Assembly: GCF_032854445.1 (NCBI RefSeq)
Contig: NC_088295.1
Span: forward strand, 22,431,385-22,495,384
DNA length: 64,000 nucleotides
Source of the DNA: Liolophura sinensis
Taxonomy: Eukaryota; Mollusca; Polyplacophora; Chitonida; Chitonidae
Direction: 5' to 3'
A program made the position numbers and the translations under genes. Each line of letters begins with the position of its first letter. Position 1 is the first letter of the stretch. The notes beneath the pieces were generated by a model, which worked only from the letters and a program-made list of their open reading frames with translations, was not told the DNA's origin and made no database searches. Positions 47,969 to 62,800 of the stretch are shown one piece after another.

Positions 47969-50848
47969 TGTGGCTTTCCTGCCTCGATCGAGTTTGTAGA
48001 GAAAGCTCACTTGTAACATGTGACTTTTGAGCCTCACAATAAGAGATGTGGAAACTTGGGTGACTCTTGAATCTCTTGATGAGAGATGTGGACTTATGTT
48101 GGAACCATGATATGGACAGGTGTGTGGTCTGATGTATTGACCATGTGGTCACTGTCTGCCTCTTCAAGTCGTCTTCTGCATGCTGACTAAGCATTGTGTT
48201 TTGAGAAACATTGTGCACTCACAACAAGGCTATAACAACAGTGTGATGGCTTGATGCAGTTGATAAACTGACAAATGTGACTCTAATTTTGAAAGTAAAT
48301 ACTGTATTTCACCTAAAGTTTTGCATTTTGCAGGGAACACATTTTGCTTGATCCTGATTGATTCATTCACCTTATAGGACAACTTTTTTGTGAAATTTGA
48401 TTAATTTCGTATCAGGAAAACTGGTGTGTTGATATCAGAAATATCGCTATAACATCTTACTGTTCTGCTGAAAGTGAATTATTAAAGGCCAGACTTTTGG
48501 TGAAATACAGTAGTAGCATTCAACAGTTGCTTTATCTGAACATGGCTTATGAAATAGACTTGTCCATTACATTTACAACAATATTGATACAAGAAATAAC
48601 ATTGTATTAACACAGCTTAAGAGTACATGTTCAGGCTTCAAGTTTACAACATGACATCAACGTCAGATGTAAATTTTGCAATATCTACAGGAATATCTGG
48701 CCACCTTTGCTTACATCATGTTGTCACCTTGTGGAAAGAGGACTACAAATAGAAGTTGTGATTTTGTCAACTGCAATTACTTACAACTATTTAACCACTT
48801 TATTCCAATGACTTGCCATAGAAGGTGTGCGAGGGGTTATTTACATGTACTTGTTTTTAAGCATCATGAGACTTTCAAACCCTGAAGTATGTGGAACGTG
48901 TTTAGGTCTGTAGTTGGCATGGTGAATGTAAGTGTTTTTTCAGGAAGATTAACCAAATATATATATCCACTAGACCTCACATCTCAGCATTTCATTTTGT
49001 CTATCATGTGTACAAGTTGATATTGGAATCTGTTCCCAATTGCCGTTTTTAATAGTGAACATTTGTATATTATATTTTTATATACAGGTAGATAGGCAAG
49101 TGAATACCTTAAATCTGTTTTTTACATACTCAGTGTACGGTCTAATAGAGCCAAAACTTCTACCATGAAGAACTTTTTAGGGTAATATACTATGTCATAG
49201 TCCTTTATTATATCTGTTTTGTCTTGGCAATCTCGAACCATTACATTGTACAGTACATGTATATTTCATCATCTGCAGTTCTTTTTACTTTCAGCATGTT
49301 GATTAGAATACACACGACATAAAAGAAAAACTAAGTTTTCTGGGTATTGAATTTACCACCAAAAATATGATAGAAGTAAAAGGTAGGGGCCTGTGAAAGT
49401 GCTTTACGAGTCTGTAATGTAAGCAACTGCCAGAAAAACGAGGGCCTAAGTCCTAGTGTTACGTGCTTGTAACTACAAAGTACTATGGCAGTATATGGTG
49501 TTATTTTACCTTTAAAGCTCTTGTGTGCTTGTGAGATGTCACAGATTAACATAACCCTCAAAAAGGTATACATGTACTTTGCTTCAAGATAACTGTAACC
49601 AACTTCGTTCATATATCAGCCTATTTCTGAAGGCTGGGAAGGATGCAGCAGACCTAGGCTGTTGTCTGTGGAGGCCAGGTCAGTCTAGAGCGCTCCATGA
49701 AGCGGAAATCAGACTCCACTAAGGGTAAAAGCACCAGGGCTGACAACATCAAGACAGTGGTGTGACTGTCTTGGGTAGTAGTGTAACCAGCCCTATCAGT
49801 AGAGATTTGAGGTCTGCCAGCAACCTGATGGTTATGGGTTTCCTCGGGCTCTGCCCTGTTTCCTCCCACCATACTGCTGTCTGCCGTTGTATAAGTGAAA
49901 TACTCTTGAGTACGGCATAAAATATCAATCAGATAAATTGTTAAGGAACTTGCTTACCATGAAGTTCACATTTGGACAACTGCAAAGAGGTATATTTTGG
50001 ACTGAGACGCAGTTAATTTATCCTAAATACTCCAATGGTTTTTGAAATTTGAAGCCTCAGCTCTATTTCACATTATGTAAAAACAAAAAAAGTCTGCGCG
50101 ACACCACAAGGATATTGCATTTGTTGAAACGGGAAGAATCACCTAAAATATACCTTGTTGCACAGTAAATTTTCTCTGGGCATCTCCATTAAGAGATGCT
50201 CCTATTAGAGATATCATTGATAGGTCAAAAGATCAGGTGTTCAAGATATGAACATCAGTTTTGGTTTTGACAGAACCTACAAATAGGTGGTTTTTGTGCG
50301 TTTTTATCTTTTACTGCAACCGTATTATAAAAATGCACTCCGACAATGGTGGTGTGGTTAAGGTGCCCGTCTTTCAACAGTGGAGACATTCAAGTTGAGG
50401 ATAAACAAGTAATTTGTTGATTCCCTCGATCTCGCTGTCAACAGTTGGTATTGGACTCTTTGGGACAATAAGCAGTCTGTGACACCCGTGTGGCCATGTG
50501 CGCAGTCGAACCTTCCTCGAAGACCACTTGTATGTCACTAATTTGGTGTGTGTGGAAATCACATGCAGAAAAAGTTTGTATCTTACTAAAAGTCAGTGGA
50601 TTACCCTGAGCAGTGATTGGTTTTCTCCTTCCATAAAAGTAATAGCCATCCCAAAAAACAAAACACTGCTATCAATCCTGCAAACATAATGTATTTTATA
50701 AAATATGCAATATCACACCAGTTTGAAGAAAACCTCTCAGAAATAATATATGATCCAAAATATGTAAATCTCAATTTTTGGAGTGTTAAAGTAGACAGAA
50801 AAATAAATGGTACAAAAATATTTAAATGAAAAGAATTTCAGATCTAGT
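47969..50848. other. Intergenic region between the 3' ends of TK2 and the FAM227 gene
   Basis: The two genes converge here. Apart from the SINE half at 49805 I see only AT-rich sequence and short chance open frames. Confidence 0.65.
49805..49940 (+). mobile_element. SINE 3' half
   Basis: GGTCTGCCAGCAACCTGATGG ... GTATAAGTGAAATACTCTTG, AGTACGGCATAAAATATC. The head is missing. It lies between TK2 and the FAM227 gene. Confidence 0.85.
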
Positions 50849-53800
50849 TCACTCCCCTGCCACCAGTGCGGCCTCAATGGCGGCATCTGCTCCAGCTGAT
50901 ATGGAATCCTGATCTTTCTGTCAAATAAAAGTATTAACTTGTAAAAGTACAAACTAATGGGTATTCTACAGTTTATAAGGTTCAATTTACATATTTCTGA
51001 TAAGAGGAATATATAGACTTTCATTTTAGACATTTGATACGGATTGTCGCGTAATGAACAGTCAAGTAATTTTGCCTACTGAAAACTCACTTCATATTTA
51101 TTAGCAGATTTGCAATCCGCAAGACAAACTGTTTGATGTAATAAACATTTTGGTTACCTTTTGTTCTAGAATCAGTAGATCGCTCAGTCTCTTGACTTCC
51201 CTGGGTTTAGATAATAACGCAGCTTCTCTGTTAATGTGATCACGCAAAATCTTCCTCTGTCGTCTGTGACAAATTAAACTTTCCTTGTTTGCTTTGTCCA
51301 AAAGCCTGAAATAAGGGCAACAGAAAACACTGTGAACAGTCTATTCTCAAAACTCAGAACCATCACTCTGGCTGCTTCATGATAAATTTTTTGACCAGGA
51401 AGAAACAGTGGCGTAATACTTGGACACTACTGAACTCCAGGAAAGGATATACACCAGAATAAGTACTTACAGCTGATGTCTCTTTGAAATGTCAGTAACA
51501 ACTTTGTATGACTGTCTGATGACATCACGGTATGTCGGGGCATCGAGAGTAAACAGCTGTTAAGGATGATATGGCACACAGGTAAATAGCTAACTAAAAA
51601 GGTAATGAACATTCTTCATCAACATGTACACTTCAATATCCAAAACACATGCTGAAACTTTCTTTCTTAGATTATTTTCAATGAAATAATATTTGACCCT
51701 AAAAGTCAGGAATCCCTCCATGTCTGTTCTTTGATTTTCTCTACAGCCATCCAATGATATCACAAATTTTCAATGATCACATGCTGGGTTTGTACGCCTT
51801 TCTTTGATCTCTAAAAGCATTTCGTGGGAGTAAACAGTTTCCGACACAAAAACCAACACCTACCACACTCCTGAAAAGGCTTACTGACTGTAGAACTTTA
51901 TTAAAGTATGGTATATCAAAAGGATATGATGGCAGATTCTCCAGCTCTGTCCTCTGAACCTTCAATATCGTGCCGGAGGTAGATTCCAAATGGTTCATCC
52001 TAAGAAAATGAGCCACGAGTGGACTTTGCCCCTGTACATTAAACACGCTTCTCACAAACTCGGGGCCTTTACAAGCAGGATGAGACTGAAAATACATACA
52101 TGTATCATTACCTTGCTTGGACGAATAATATTCAGGCCAGCATCACGTCCAGCATACTTGTTAGCTTTACGGGGATCAGTGACGTTGGAATCGGGGGCAC
52201 AAGGTACAGACACTTTAAAGTGCTTGGGGCCCCCACTTTTTATGTGCAAGGGAGAAATTTAAAGTATATACAAGCCCCTAAATTCTAAGATTTCAGTTCT
52301 TCCACATTACTGCACTAAAATGAACAACAAATACTTGATAATTATTATGTCTTAATCAAACAGATGAAGTGCCTACATGATTGATTCATATTTATCTATA
52401 ACTGCGTCTGGCTAAATATACAATTTTGGATATTCATACGAATTAGAGCTAGATTCTCTTTGATTTTCACAAACAATGTGAAAATATTGAAGCTTATAAA
52501 TTGAGAATTACGAAATTCTTTATTTGCTGTCCATCAACATGGGCTCTTTTATGAAGCATTTTTACTCTGAAAAAAAATTTGCCAAAGATGCACATCTGGG
52601 TGGCTGTCATATAAAAGTTGAGGCACCAATGTTAAGCATGGAGGTACGATCCTAACCTAAGCACACTGGCTTCTAATTTTAACGTGAAGTAACAAAGTAT
52701 CAGAATTATATTACTATAATTCTTAACCTTTTCGCAGGTATATAAGGTGTTTATTCAAGCATATTTTGATTGAAGAAATTATTCGGCATAGACTTGTAAA
52801 ATTATACTTCTTGTGAAGCCCTAAAATTAGTCAATACAAGCAATGTAGTTTTATCTCTCAAATCAAATTCAAAATGTTCATAAATTGTAATGAAAGTTGC
52901 TCTTTCACATGTGAAAAGGTTGAGGAATTAGGGTAAGAATTTTGAAATTCTGTACTCTATATTGATCAAAATTGGGTCTTTTACAAAGCCTTTTTAAATA
53001 GTGAGTAAATTTTTGCTACAGACGCTCATATGTGGCTGTCATATAAAAGTTGAGGCCACAATGTTACACTTGGAAGCACGACTCCTAAACTCGGCGCACT
53101 GACTTCCACTTTTTAAATTTTTATCAGTTTTTTGGCTACGTACTCTTATAGACCCTATATGTCTCAGGGCATCAGTTAATTTGGAATGGTTGATAACTGA
53201 CCTAATGTGTTTAAATAGACTTTTAAACTGCCATCCCCCACTCTTTTAATTGTTAAAATTTTTTAACCATGTCTCAGAGCCCCAGTGTTTGCTCAAAAAT
53301 ACGTCAGTGTCAATCTAAGCCCCCCTGGCCCTAAGCGAACCCTGGAACCTGGACCCTGGCCTCATGTGCTGGGGTAACCTTTTAAAACTTTCATTTTCAG
53401 CATGTCACTTTTACACCTTTAACCTGTTGACAAAGCATAATGACGGCCGCTGTCATATAAGTGAAATATTCTTGAGCAAGGCGTAAAACACCAATCAAAT
53501 AAAATAAATAAATATATTAACATATCATGAATTTAATAATAAATGTAAATATTGCTATATTAGTGTGTGACTGCAAAGAAAAACATCTATAACAACCCTC
53601 TGATAAGAAACTATATCATTTTGCATGCTGCTGACTTAAATATAGGTATTTGAAGACGAATTAAGTTAGAATTCAGCATTTTTCTGTGATACACATAAAT
53701 TCCTGAATATCCAGCTATAAGGCAGATCATTTTCTGAATTTCCATATATGTAATAATATGGCACTACTTATTAATTTTCGTACATGTATTAACTTTTGCA

Positions 53801-56800
53801 GTTCAAAATGGAACTCCTAACCAAATTAATTATTGTGTAGATGAAGTCCTACTGGTTAAACGTGAGCTTAGCTGGCAAGAAGCCTTAACAGCACTTCTCA
53901 TTCCTTCTGTACATACCTCAGACTTGACTGTTGCATGGTCGATGCGTGTTTTAACAGTCAAGCTATTTGATGTGTTGACAGATATCGCACACTTCTTTTG
54001 TGTCTTATCTTGGTGATCCTTGTCCTCAGTGGTCTGCTCACGGATTGGTGTGAGTGCTTCTGTGAGCTGGTGAGGGTCTACCCCGTTCTGTTTTGGGGGT
54101 TTCTCCACGGACTTGCCCTCTACCAGGCTCCTTGGAGTGGAGGCTGCATGGGGTTGGCCCGACTCTTTCTCTAAAGACTTGCTCGAAAATTTCACTCTCT
54201 GGTTGTTATGCATGCTGAGATGTTTCTTCAGTGGTTTTTTAGAGCTCAGAGATGAAATGGAGCTGGACTGGTTGAGATTAGAGTTGGAGCTGTGTATACT
54301 TAAGTTGGGGTTAGATGTCCCTCCCAGGTTATCCAAGAAATCAAAGCTCACAGAGCTGGCTGGAAATGGAGAAATATAAAGTCTATCAGCAATGAAAATG
54401 GTAAAACTGTAGAATACAAAGCCACTATAAAAGTGTGCATCAGAAAACTTCTGTGGATATCTGCTTAAAGTGAACATAAAATCTGAATTAATTAATAAAG
54501 TAGTATTCAGAGATGTTCTAAACATATTTAAAAAAACTCTACACCGCTTATCAACAAAATAAATAGCAAACAATCGTCAGTATCTAGCCACTCGGTGGTG
54601 TCATTTTGCCATGTTTTTGCTATCTAGAGTGATGTCACAAAATCTAGGAGCTCTCCCGTACTCTCATCGGCATTAAACAATGTGACTATGATAAACCACA
54701 AACAAAAACACCAACCAAAGAGTATCAGCTATGTTCCATGTTCAAAGAGCTGATGTTTCTTTTAGTTTGACACTCAGTGAGGATGATGTTCGCGGACAGA
54801 AGCGTCATGTTTTTTTAGCAGCCGTGCTCATCCTCGCCCTGCATGGGTGGAAGTATTAGGCCTACCTGGCTATACTGACATCAGGGAAGTTACCCAACAT
54901 AACAGGACCTTCTGATATATAACAGACTCTTTCATTCAGATTTGGGAAGATATTTTCATGATAAATCTGACTTTGATATGGAAAAATAATGCAAGGCCAC
55001 AATATTTTTGTTCAAGCAATGACTCTAGCTGCAATCTGCTGCCCAACATCTACATATTGTGACACGAGCAGCCACTATCAGTTCCCTGCTCACTGCGTGT
55101 GGTTCAAAATGCACCCGTTTAACACTTAAATTAACCCCAAAATCCAGTTTACTGCATCAATATTTGTCTGTCCACTATAAGAAACCAAACTGAAAATGGA
55201 GAGCTAATAGATTTTATTTGTGACAGTCAATTATCACGTGACGCTTTCAGTGCTGGTGACTGGCCTACTTCATAAAAGTTTCCAGAACATACTCAGAGTG
55301 AATTGTCGGTCAGTGCTATGTCCCCAATATTGAACTTCATCTTCTCGGCTTTCAAAACTTCAAAAGTTTTTTTTTTTACATATTTTGCTGTGATAACAAA
55401 GTATCACAGCACAACTGTATCCTTTTCCTATGTATATATAATGGCAGACTTTATGTTCACTTTAAGAGAAAAAAATTCAGCTACATACACTAAAAAAATG
55501 GTCACATTTGCTTGTGGTGAGTTTCAAAAGCCTTTATACACAAGGTGATCCATATTCTTTTCTAAATTGTGCTTTGACCTATGTAATTTAAGTGATTTCA
55601 TGAAACAAATGCACAGTGACAGAAAATCAGATCTCAACCAAAAGCTAATTACATTTTTTATTCTTCTGCTGGTTTAATATTTCTTCCCTCATCTTTATGT
55701 TTTCTGGCTCCAATTTACCCAAATTCCATTTCATCCAACTTCTATGAGCTGGTTTTGTTCCTGAAGGGGAATAAAATAAGATAATCTAAGAGCATACTGA
55801 CAAATGATGACTGTAAAGGACTGCTTTCATCCAGAACAAACTACAGATCCTGAAAAAGCAAAATCAAGTACTACAATATATAAACAAAAACATTTGTGAT
55901 ATGCCAGTTCATGTTGATTTGTCTAAAAAATCTGATTGCACAATCTGAATGAATGGGAAATGTGTCCTGAAAATCATCAAGACATACTGGACAGGCATTT
56001 AATATAACGTGCACATGAATTTTGTTGGCAAGCATTTCAAAATTTGCATTCAAACTTGTCAGTCAGTTTAAATGCATTTGGTGACATCACAATTAAATCA
56101 TGTTTCAGATGTCTCAATCTTATTGAAGATTTCTATATATACCTTCTACTAGCAAGAATACGGCATTAAACAACAATCAAATATTCCATCGACTTATACT
56201 GTACCTTCTCAAGAATTACACTCGCTAATTTAGACACAATGAAAGTAAGCGGGTAGATCACAGAAGTCTCCTGCAAAGCTCTAACCGCGGGTGACATCGC
56301 CATGACAGCTGACCCAGCTGCAGTATAGGCCGACCCTGGCCTTTGCTATGTCCTTTCCCAAAACACTTACCATGTTTTGACAACACGTCATATTTATCCA
56401 ACGAGAGATTCTGCTGGCTGACGTTCAGTTGAACATAGCTAATCAATACATGCCAAAAATGCGATGTGCCCATGTGTTCCAACCAAAAGTTTTGGAAATG
56501 TCTGTTTTTCTGCAATTTTGTAATTTATATAGGTCTAACAATGTGTACATAGTTTTAAACGACATTGGCATGATTGAAAAACAGCCGTTCAAACACACAA
56601 AAAGTTAAATCTTTTCAAAACCCAAAAAAGTCTCTGCCAAGCTGGTGAGGCTCACTAAGGTGTGGCTGAGATGTGAACTACTGTCACTGACCAACTACCA
56701 GTAATCCCCTACTCCCCACAGAGAGTGTACGACTTAAGAAAACAGCCCCTGCAAAGCATCATGGTATCCATTTCCTAAAAATGCGTCTGGAATTACTGAG

Positions 56801-59800
56801 AACATACAATAGCATAAAACTTCAAGAATAAATCTCAGCTGGAGATAATCAGTGTGAACAACCATACACATTACATGTCAGAAATAGAGCACAAGTCTTG
56901 TTAGACAAGGCATCACATGGTTCTAGATTTCACCTGGTATAATACACAACGGACAACTGAGTTGAAAAAGATTGTTTCCATACACATGCTTTTTAGGTTT
57001 TGTTTTAGGTAATCAATACCTTGGCGATGGTCTAGCTGCTTCTCTGCTGTGGACATTACCTGTCATCCACTCAGTCACCAGACAAACCACATCTTCCTTG
57101 AAGGTTTCTCCAAACTGCCTGTAGGAATCAGGAAAGGCCTCACAGTAGGCAGCATATACTCCCTGTGACATCAGGCTGGGGTAATACTGAGGAAAAGAAA
57201 TTACACAGCCAGTATGAAACCTCCACAGTTTGACTCTATTCTACATTTAACTTTCAGCCTAGATTAAAGGGTAAAGAATCTAACCTATCCATATACTCAA
57301 TCTGATCTAAAAATTCACTACAAAAAGTGCATTTGAATGAAATTCATAAAATATTACTTTTGATGCTGAAACTTACATTTCTCCACCAGAAACCTGAAAA
57401 CACCTCTCCATGATCAATAAACCTCTCAGAATCTGGCAAAATTAGTAACTTAGCAAGGGGCGAAATTTTTGGTCAAGTACAATATTTTCTGCTGAAATGT
57501 GACTCCACCTTTATAGTTGGAAAATGAATATTGATAGTTACATATTAAGTAACAGGTTAACAGGTTAATTATCACTGAGCTTTAATATCGCTGCTGTATT
57601 AAAATTCTCCCTGATGTAAGAAAACAGCACCAGCTACATTCTTGTCCAGCACTTTTATCTAATTGACATGTGTTACCTTGAAGAAAGTGTCTCGATACTC
57701 TGGAGATTTTGCATACATCAGCAACTTCACATAATTATGTGCAACCCTGTTAAATAGTCTCTGCTGAGAGTGCTGGCTCGGCTGAAATTTCTCCAGAAAA
57801 ATGTACCAGAAGAGATCCTGTTGTCAGAAAACAAATGTGATTAATTAACATGTCTAAACATATAAACATCAACAAATAAAATAAATTTGCAATAATGAAT
57901 CCATTTTAATTGAGCTGTCTAAACTTTTTCACGACCTAATATGGCATTTGTGTAATGCCTTTAATACTTTATTCATTTGATTATTGTTGTTTAATGCCAT
58001 ATTCCAGAATTTTTCACCAATACGATGTCTGTCAGTTTTATGGGTGGAGGAAAGCAAAGTCCCCATGCGCAGCTACCGACCTTTGGCAAATTACTCATGA
58101 ACTCTCCCATATGTACACCATACCAGTGGAAGACAAGTGGCCTTCAATGAACATTAGACTGTCTATTGTCACCAAGGCCATTCAAGCATCATGACCAATG
58201 GAATGCATATAATACATATAAAGCACACAAGTTTGCAGAGAATAACACTACTACTTACACACAGTAAGGCTTGGGACAGGTCAGAATAGAAAAGTCTTTC
58301 AAACACGGGCTGGTATACAGGCTGCAGAAAACAAGCACATTACATCAATAGTAACACTTCCTCATTGGAAAGTCCCAATAGGGAATTAAGGAGGAAATGA
58401 TCCATGCAGTTAATGTGTATAATATTTATTTGATTAGTGTTGAGCATCATTACCAAATTTTGACTTATATAATGATAGTGGTAAGGTTTGTGGGCGGAGG
58501 AAATCAGGGGTAAACCACCAACCTTCATCACACAGTAAACACATACTTACACTCATTCATCAGAACTCATTCTAATATTACTGTCAGGAGTACCCCAGTA
58601 AACACAAGACAAAAATATATTTGCATACTGATTTACCTTTTTGCTTAAATTAACAGAGGCTTCTGTAACCATGCGCAAGATCTGGAGTGCAGGGATATCA
58701 TCTGGCAAAGGGCAGATTTCTGTTAACTCATACCCTGGGTATTGATGCAACTGTCAAAGAGAGGATGATTAAATATGTTTGCCCTATCATTTGGACAATA
58801 AAATCTTCCTCTAAAACAAAGGTCATCCATTCCCCCACCCCCACCCCCCACCCCCACCCCCCGCCCAAATCACACCCCTTGTCAGACACTACACTACAGG
58901 CGTGTAGAAATGAACATGTAAATATAACCCTACTCCTCTACTGCACAAAATCATAATAATAACCATCCCAAATATTTGATTTCAATTCGTCATGAATCAA
59001 CATTCTGCATTGTTAAAGTATCATCAAGGGTCCAGTTCCTGACATATACATGTACATATGATTTCGTAAAGACAGAAGCTAATGCAATGGAATAAAAAAA
59101 AAAATGTGTTCTGCGGTACCACGTACTTGAAAAATCGGAAGTAACATACTCGGTCTCTTTCAACTTCAAGAGTACCATACTCCCTATGACAAAAAATAAA
59201 CTGTATCACTGACAAACTCTGGAAAACTTCTGTTTCTATACACCCACTTTGTTTATATTACTCTCTAATCATATCTGTGGCATTTTTATTTGTCAGACAA
59301 GCAGAGAAGTCATACTTACTTCAACAAATTTTGGCTTTCCAGTCTCCTTTTTGGGCTATAAACAAGAAAAAAGTCTTTTAATAAACAAAGTGGCATACCA
59401 TCAGAGATTTCTTGTACCTTGCAGGGATGATAACCTAGACTACCTTATATCAGGTTACCAGTAAAGAGCCCTGGCTACATGTAGCTTAGTCATCTAAGGC
59501 CTTACTATCACCATATGAAAAATGAAAAAATATGCTGGAATCCAACTCCAGGTCATTCGACTGGTTTGTTTGTTTCTTCTAATCATAACCTTGGCCACAG
59601 AGGTGTTACATGATGAAATGTACAACACAAAACTCTAAATGAGGTACATGTAAGTCAAAGAAATCTTTGTAACAGCAGTATGTGCCGACACTTCTACTGA
59701 AAATGACAAACCCATTCCAGATTAAAAATATTCACACTTTTGTTACGATTCCTATGAAATAAGATGTAAAATTCTTGACATGTTTTTCAATTCTCTTGTA

Positions 59801-62800
59801 CCAAAACCAACAAGCGTCAAATACCATTCTCCTTTCAGCGTATGCACTGCTCTCTATGCTTGCTTTACATCACTGCCATGTGATGTTAGGAAACACAAAA
59901 ACTCTGTTTTAATGTTTGTTTCTATTAGTACTTCATGCACATGCAAACTCTTTATATCAAATATGCACAGCATAACTCTAATCAACACCTGACAAAGCGC
60001 AACTGCACCAGTGAAGAGGCTAAGACTAAACAAGCCTGCGTGTGTTTCATAAGCCTCAACTATCAAGCTTGTCTAGTGGTGGCAGCGATGTAAAGTGAAT
60101 GTAGAGACTGGTACATGGTCTGCAAAGAGTATGGTTAAATACTACAGACTTGCTTGTTATTGCCTAAAGCAAAGTCCTGAGATCCTATGATCTCATTGGA
60201 ACTCTATTATACTGCTTATCAGGATAGTCTTGAACCTATATCTGTCAACAACCCTTTTCAGTCATGTCTCCTACTATGAAAGAATCACCTGTGTGTGTAT
60301 ACAAAAAGACAAACAAACTTACACTCACTGGAGCTGGGTGTTTGTTGTGGTTAAAAGTTATTTTAGATATATTTCTGGCTCTTTCACTTAATCCAGGTGT
60401 GAACGCTGCAATGAAAAATTGGAAAAGACATTAAAGAACATGTTTCTCAGTGTTTTCAAGGGCATAATTAAAAATCTCAGGCATGAAAATAAATGAGTGT
60501 TATCCTTCCATTATTTTTAGTCCTACAAATAGTACATTTTGAATGGGAAACAAGTATTCAAACTTTTAGGAATAATTGAGATATTTAGGTGACAGGGGAT
60601 CAATGTTTATACTTGAATGCCGCTGTTATCTTATCTTGAATGTAAACTTTATAATCTACTGATACTTACTGGATTTTACACAATACATTCCAGCAAACTG
60701 GTTAATTTCCTTCCTCTCCTTTTCTGAACCATGCAATCAGAAGATATGAAGACAAATGTGCCATCAAACAAATAAAATTATATGTCACACTTGAAAAATA
60801 TTTCTGAATTCCATTAGTGCTTGGGATTTAACGTCGTACTTAACAATTTTTCAGTCATATGATGACGAAATTCCATTAGTAAAGAGAACATCTGGATGTC
60901 TCATTAACTTAATAATATATTAAGGGACTTGTTCTGTCATAAAATGGTAAATGAAACATATATGGTACCTATGTTTCATATCATAGAGCATCCTGGGAAC
61001 CTAGCCCTAGTAATCATGGATTCCAGTCTTTTCAATTTTGTACCCGAAATATTTATAGTACTTAACACCATAACTTCGAACAGTATAAATATTTAAGCGC
61101 CACATAACCATATTTCAAAATATCTAGGCATACTATCATTCTGCAAGCCTTATCTTACACACGGCTTCTGTTAAAACCGTACAAGCTTTTCAGGCATTAC
61201 CCCTTTGAAATACAATGTATATTAGAACATATTAACTGACTAATTACTTTACTCCTGCCTTTAAGTTTTCAACATATATTTTATCATGGATATGTGTGAA
61301 TGTGGAAACAAGGTGCCACAGATGTTCAAAATATCTATGACTGTTGTAATATGGTAACAAAGAAGTCTCACATGAACATGTAGTCTTTCTAATCTAACAA
61401 GTCTTGTGTGGTCTCACGAATGTATGCTACGGTGTTGCTTTATCTACATTAGTACGTGGTTTGGGAAAAGTGACCTGATACAGTATGTCATATATAAGTT
61501 TTTATGAGTTGACTCACAGGCTTAATCCCTGATATAACTATCATAGCATGAATGCCTTACCCAACTGCTCTGATTTCTGCTTGTTTTTAGCACTAGATGG
61601 GTGTCGATCTCGCCAGTCATCACGATCTGAATTTCTGCTGTCAGCAACTAGCAAGTTGTAATTTTGTAGTCGACGGTCAAGATGAGCAATTTTGTGATTC
61701 AAATCATCAATTGAACCAATCATAAAAGCTGGTCAGTGTTAAGACCAATCCATCAACAACTGAATGAAAAATGATACTGATAGGCAGGTAATATGATAAA
61801 AAGAAACATTTACATATTGAAGATAACAGAAGAAAAAAAGGGTGAAAAAAAAAACAGCTGCTGCAAGGAAACTGCTATACAAGCCTGTATTGCTCTCAGA
61901 AGTTAAGGCCACAATCACATTCCATCTTTTAAATAAAATAAAGTGGCCATATCCAGTCGCTGTGTATATATTCATCAACACTGGGTTATCTCGACAGCTG
62001 CTGAAAAATGACCCAAATTAAACACAACTGATGAGAAAAAAATAAATTAAGTTTACAAAAAAACACTACAGTCGCTGTGAATCACTGCACATACCCCTTG
62101 TTCGCGAAATGTAATCTAAACCGATATTTCAAATTGAATAAAATATGGCATCAACTTTAAAATGGAGCCCTGTACTTTGACAATACCAAGACAATATTAT
62201 AACATACACTCATTATACAATTTAGCTGTAACAGTGAAATTTGTTTTTTATTTATCTCTTAAATGTTAATTTCCTATATTTTCCTATCTCATTCATTTGC
62301 CAAAAATAAAATAAAATAAAACAATACCCAAACACCTGACGATAGTGTCCCTGATTGGGCTGGGTTACCCCCAACAAAGAAATTGGTAAGGTTGGCCCAG
62401 ACAATGGATTCAAGTTACACCCAAAGCTGTCCAAATATAGACAATGCACTGATTCAAATTATATCCACAGCCAGTGGGTATACAAGGAAGTGTTTCATTT
62501 GTCGCTGGTAGCTCTAACACCAGTTCAGCAAAACTTTGATTTTCACCAAGGACGGCCCGAAAATTAAGATGCGCTTAATTTTAAGACCAGATATTATTAC
62601 CAGCCTTTGTTGAATATGTCGAAGAGGGCTTTAAGCACTACCAAAGAATCTCAAGAGTGTGTGTGCCGTGGAAGCTTTCATGACTATAATTAAAATGTTC
62701 TAAAGCGAGTAGGGACATATGATGGTAGTGTGGTGGGTGCACTTTTACTTGCACAAGGCTTGTTCCATAACAACGACAAATTAAACAATTGGCCTAGATC

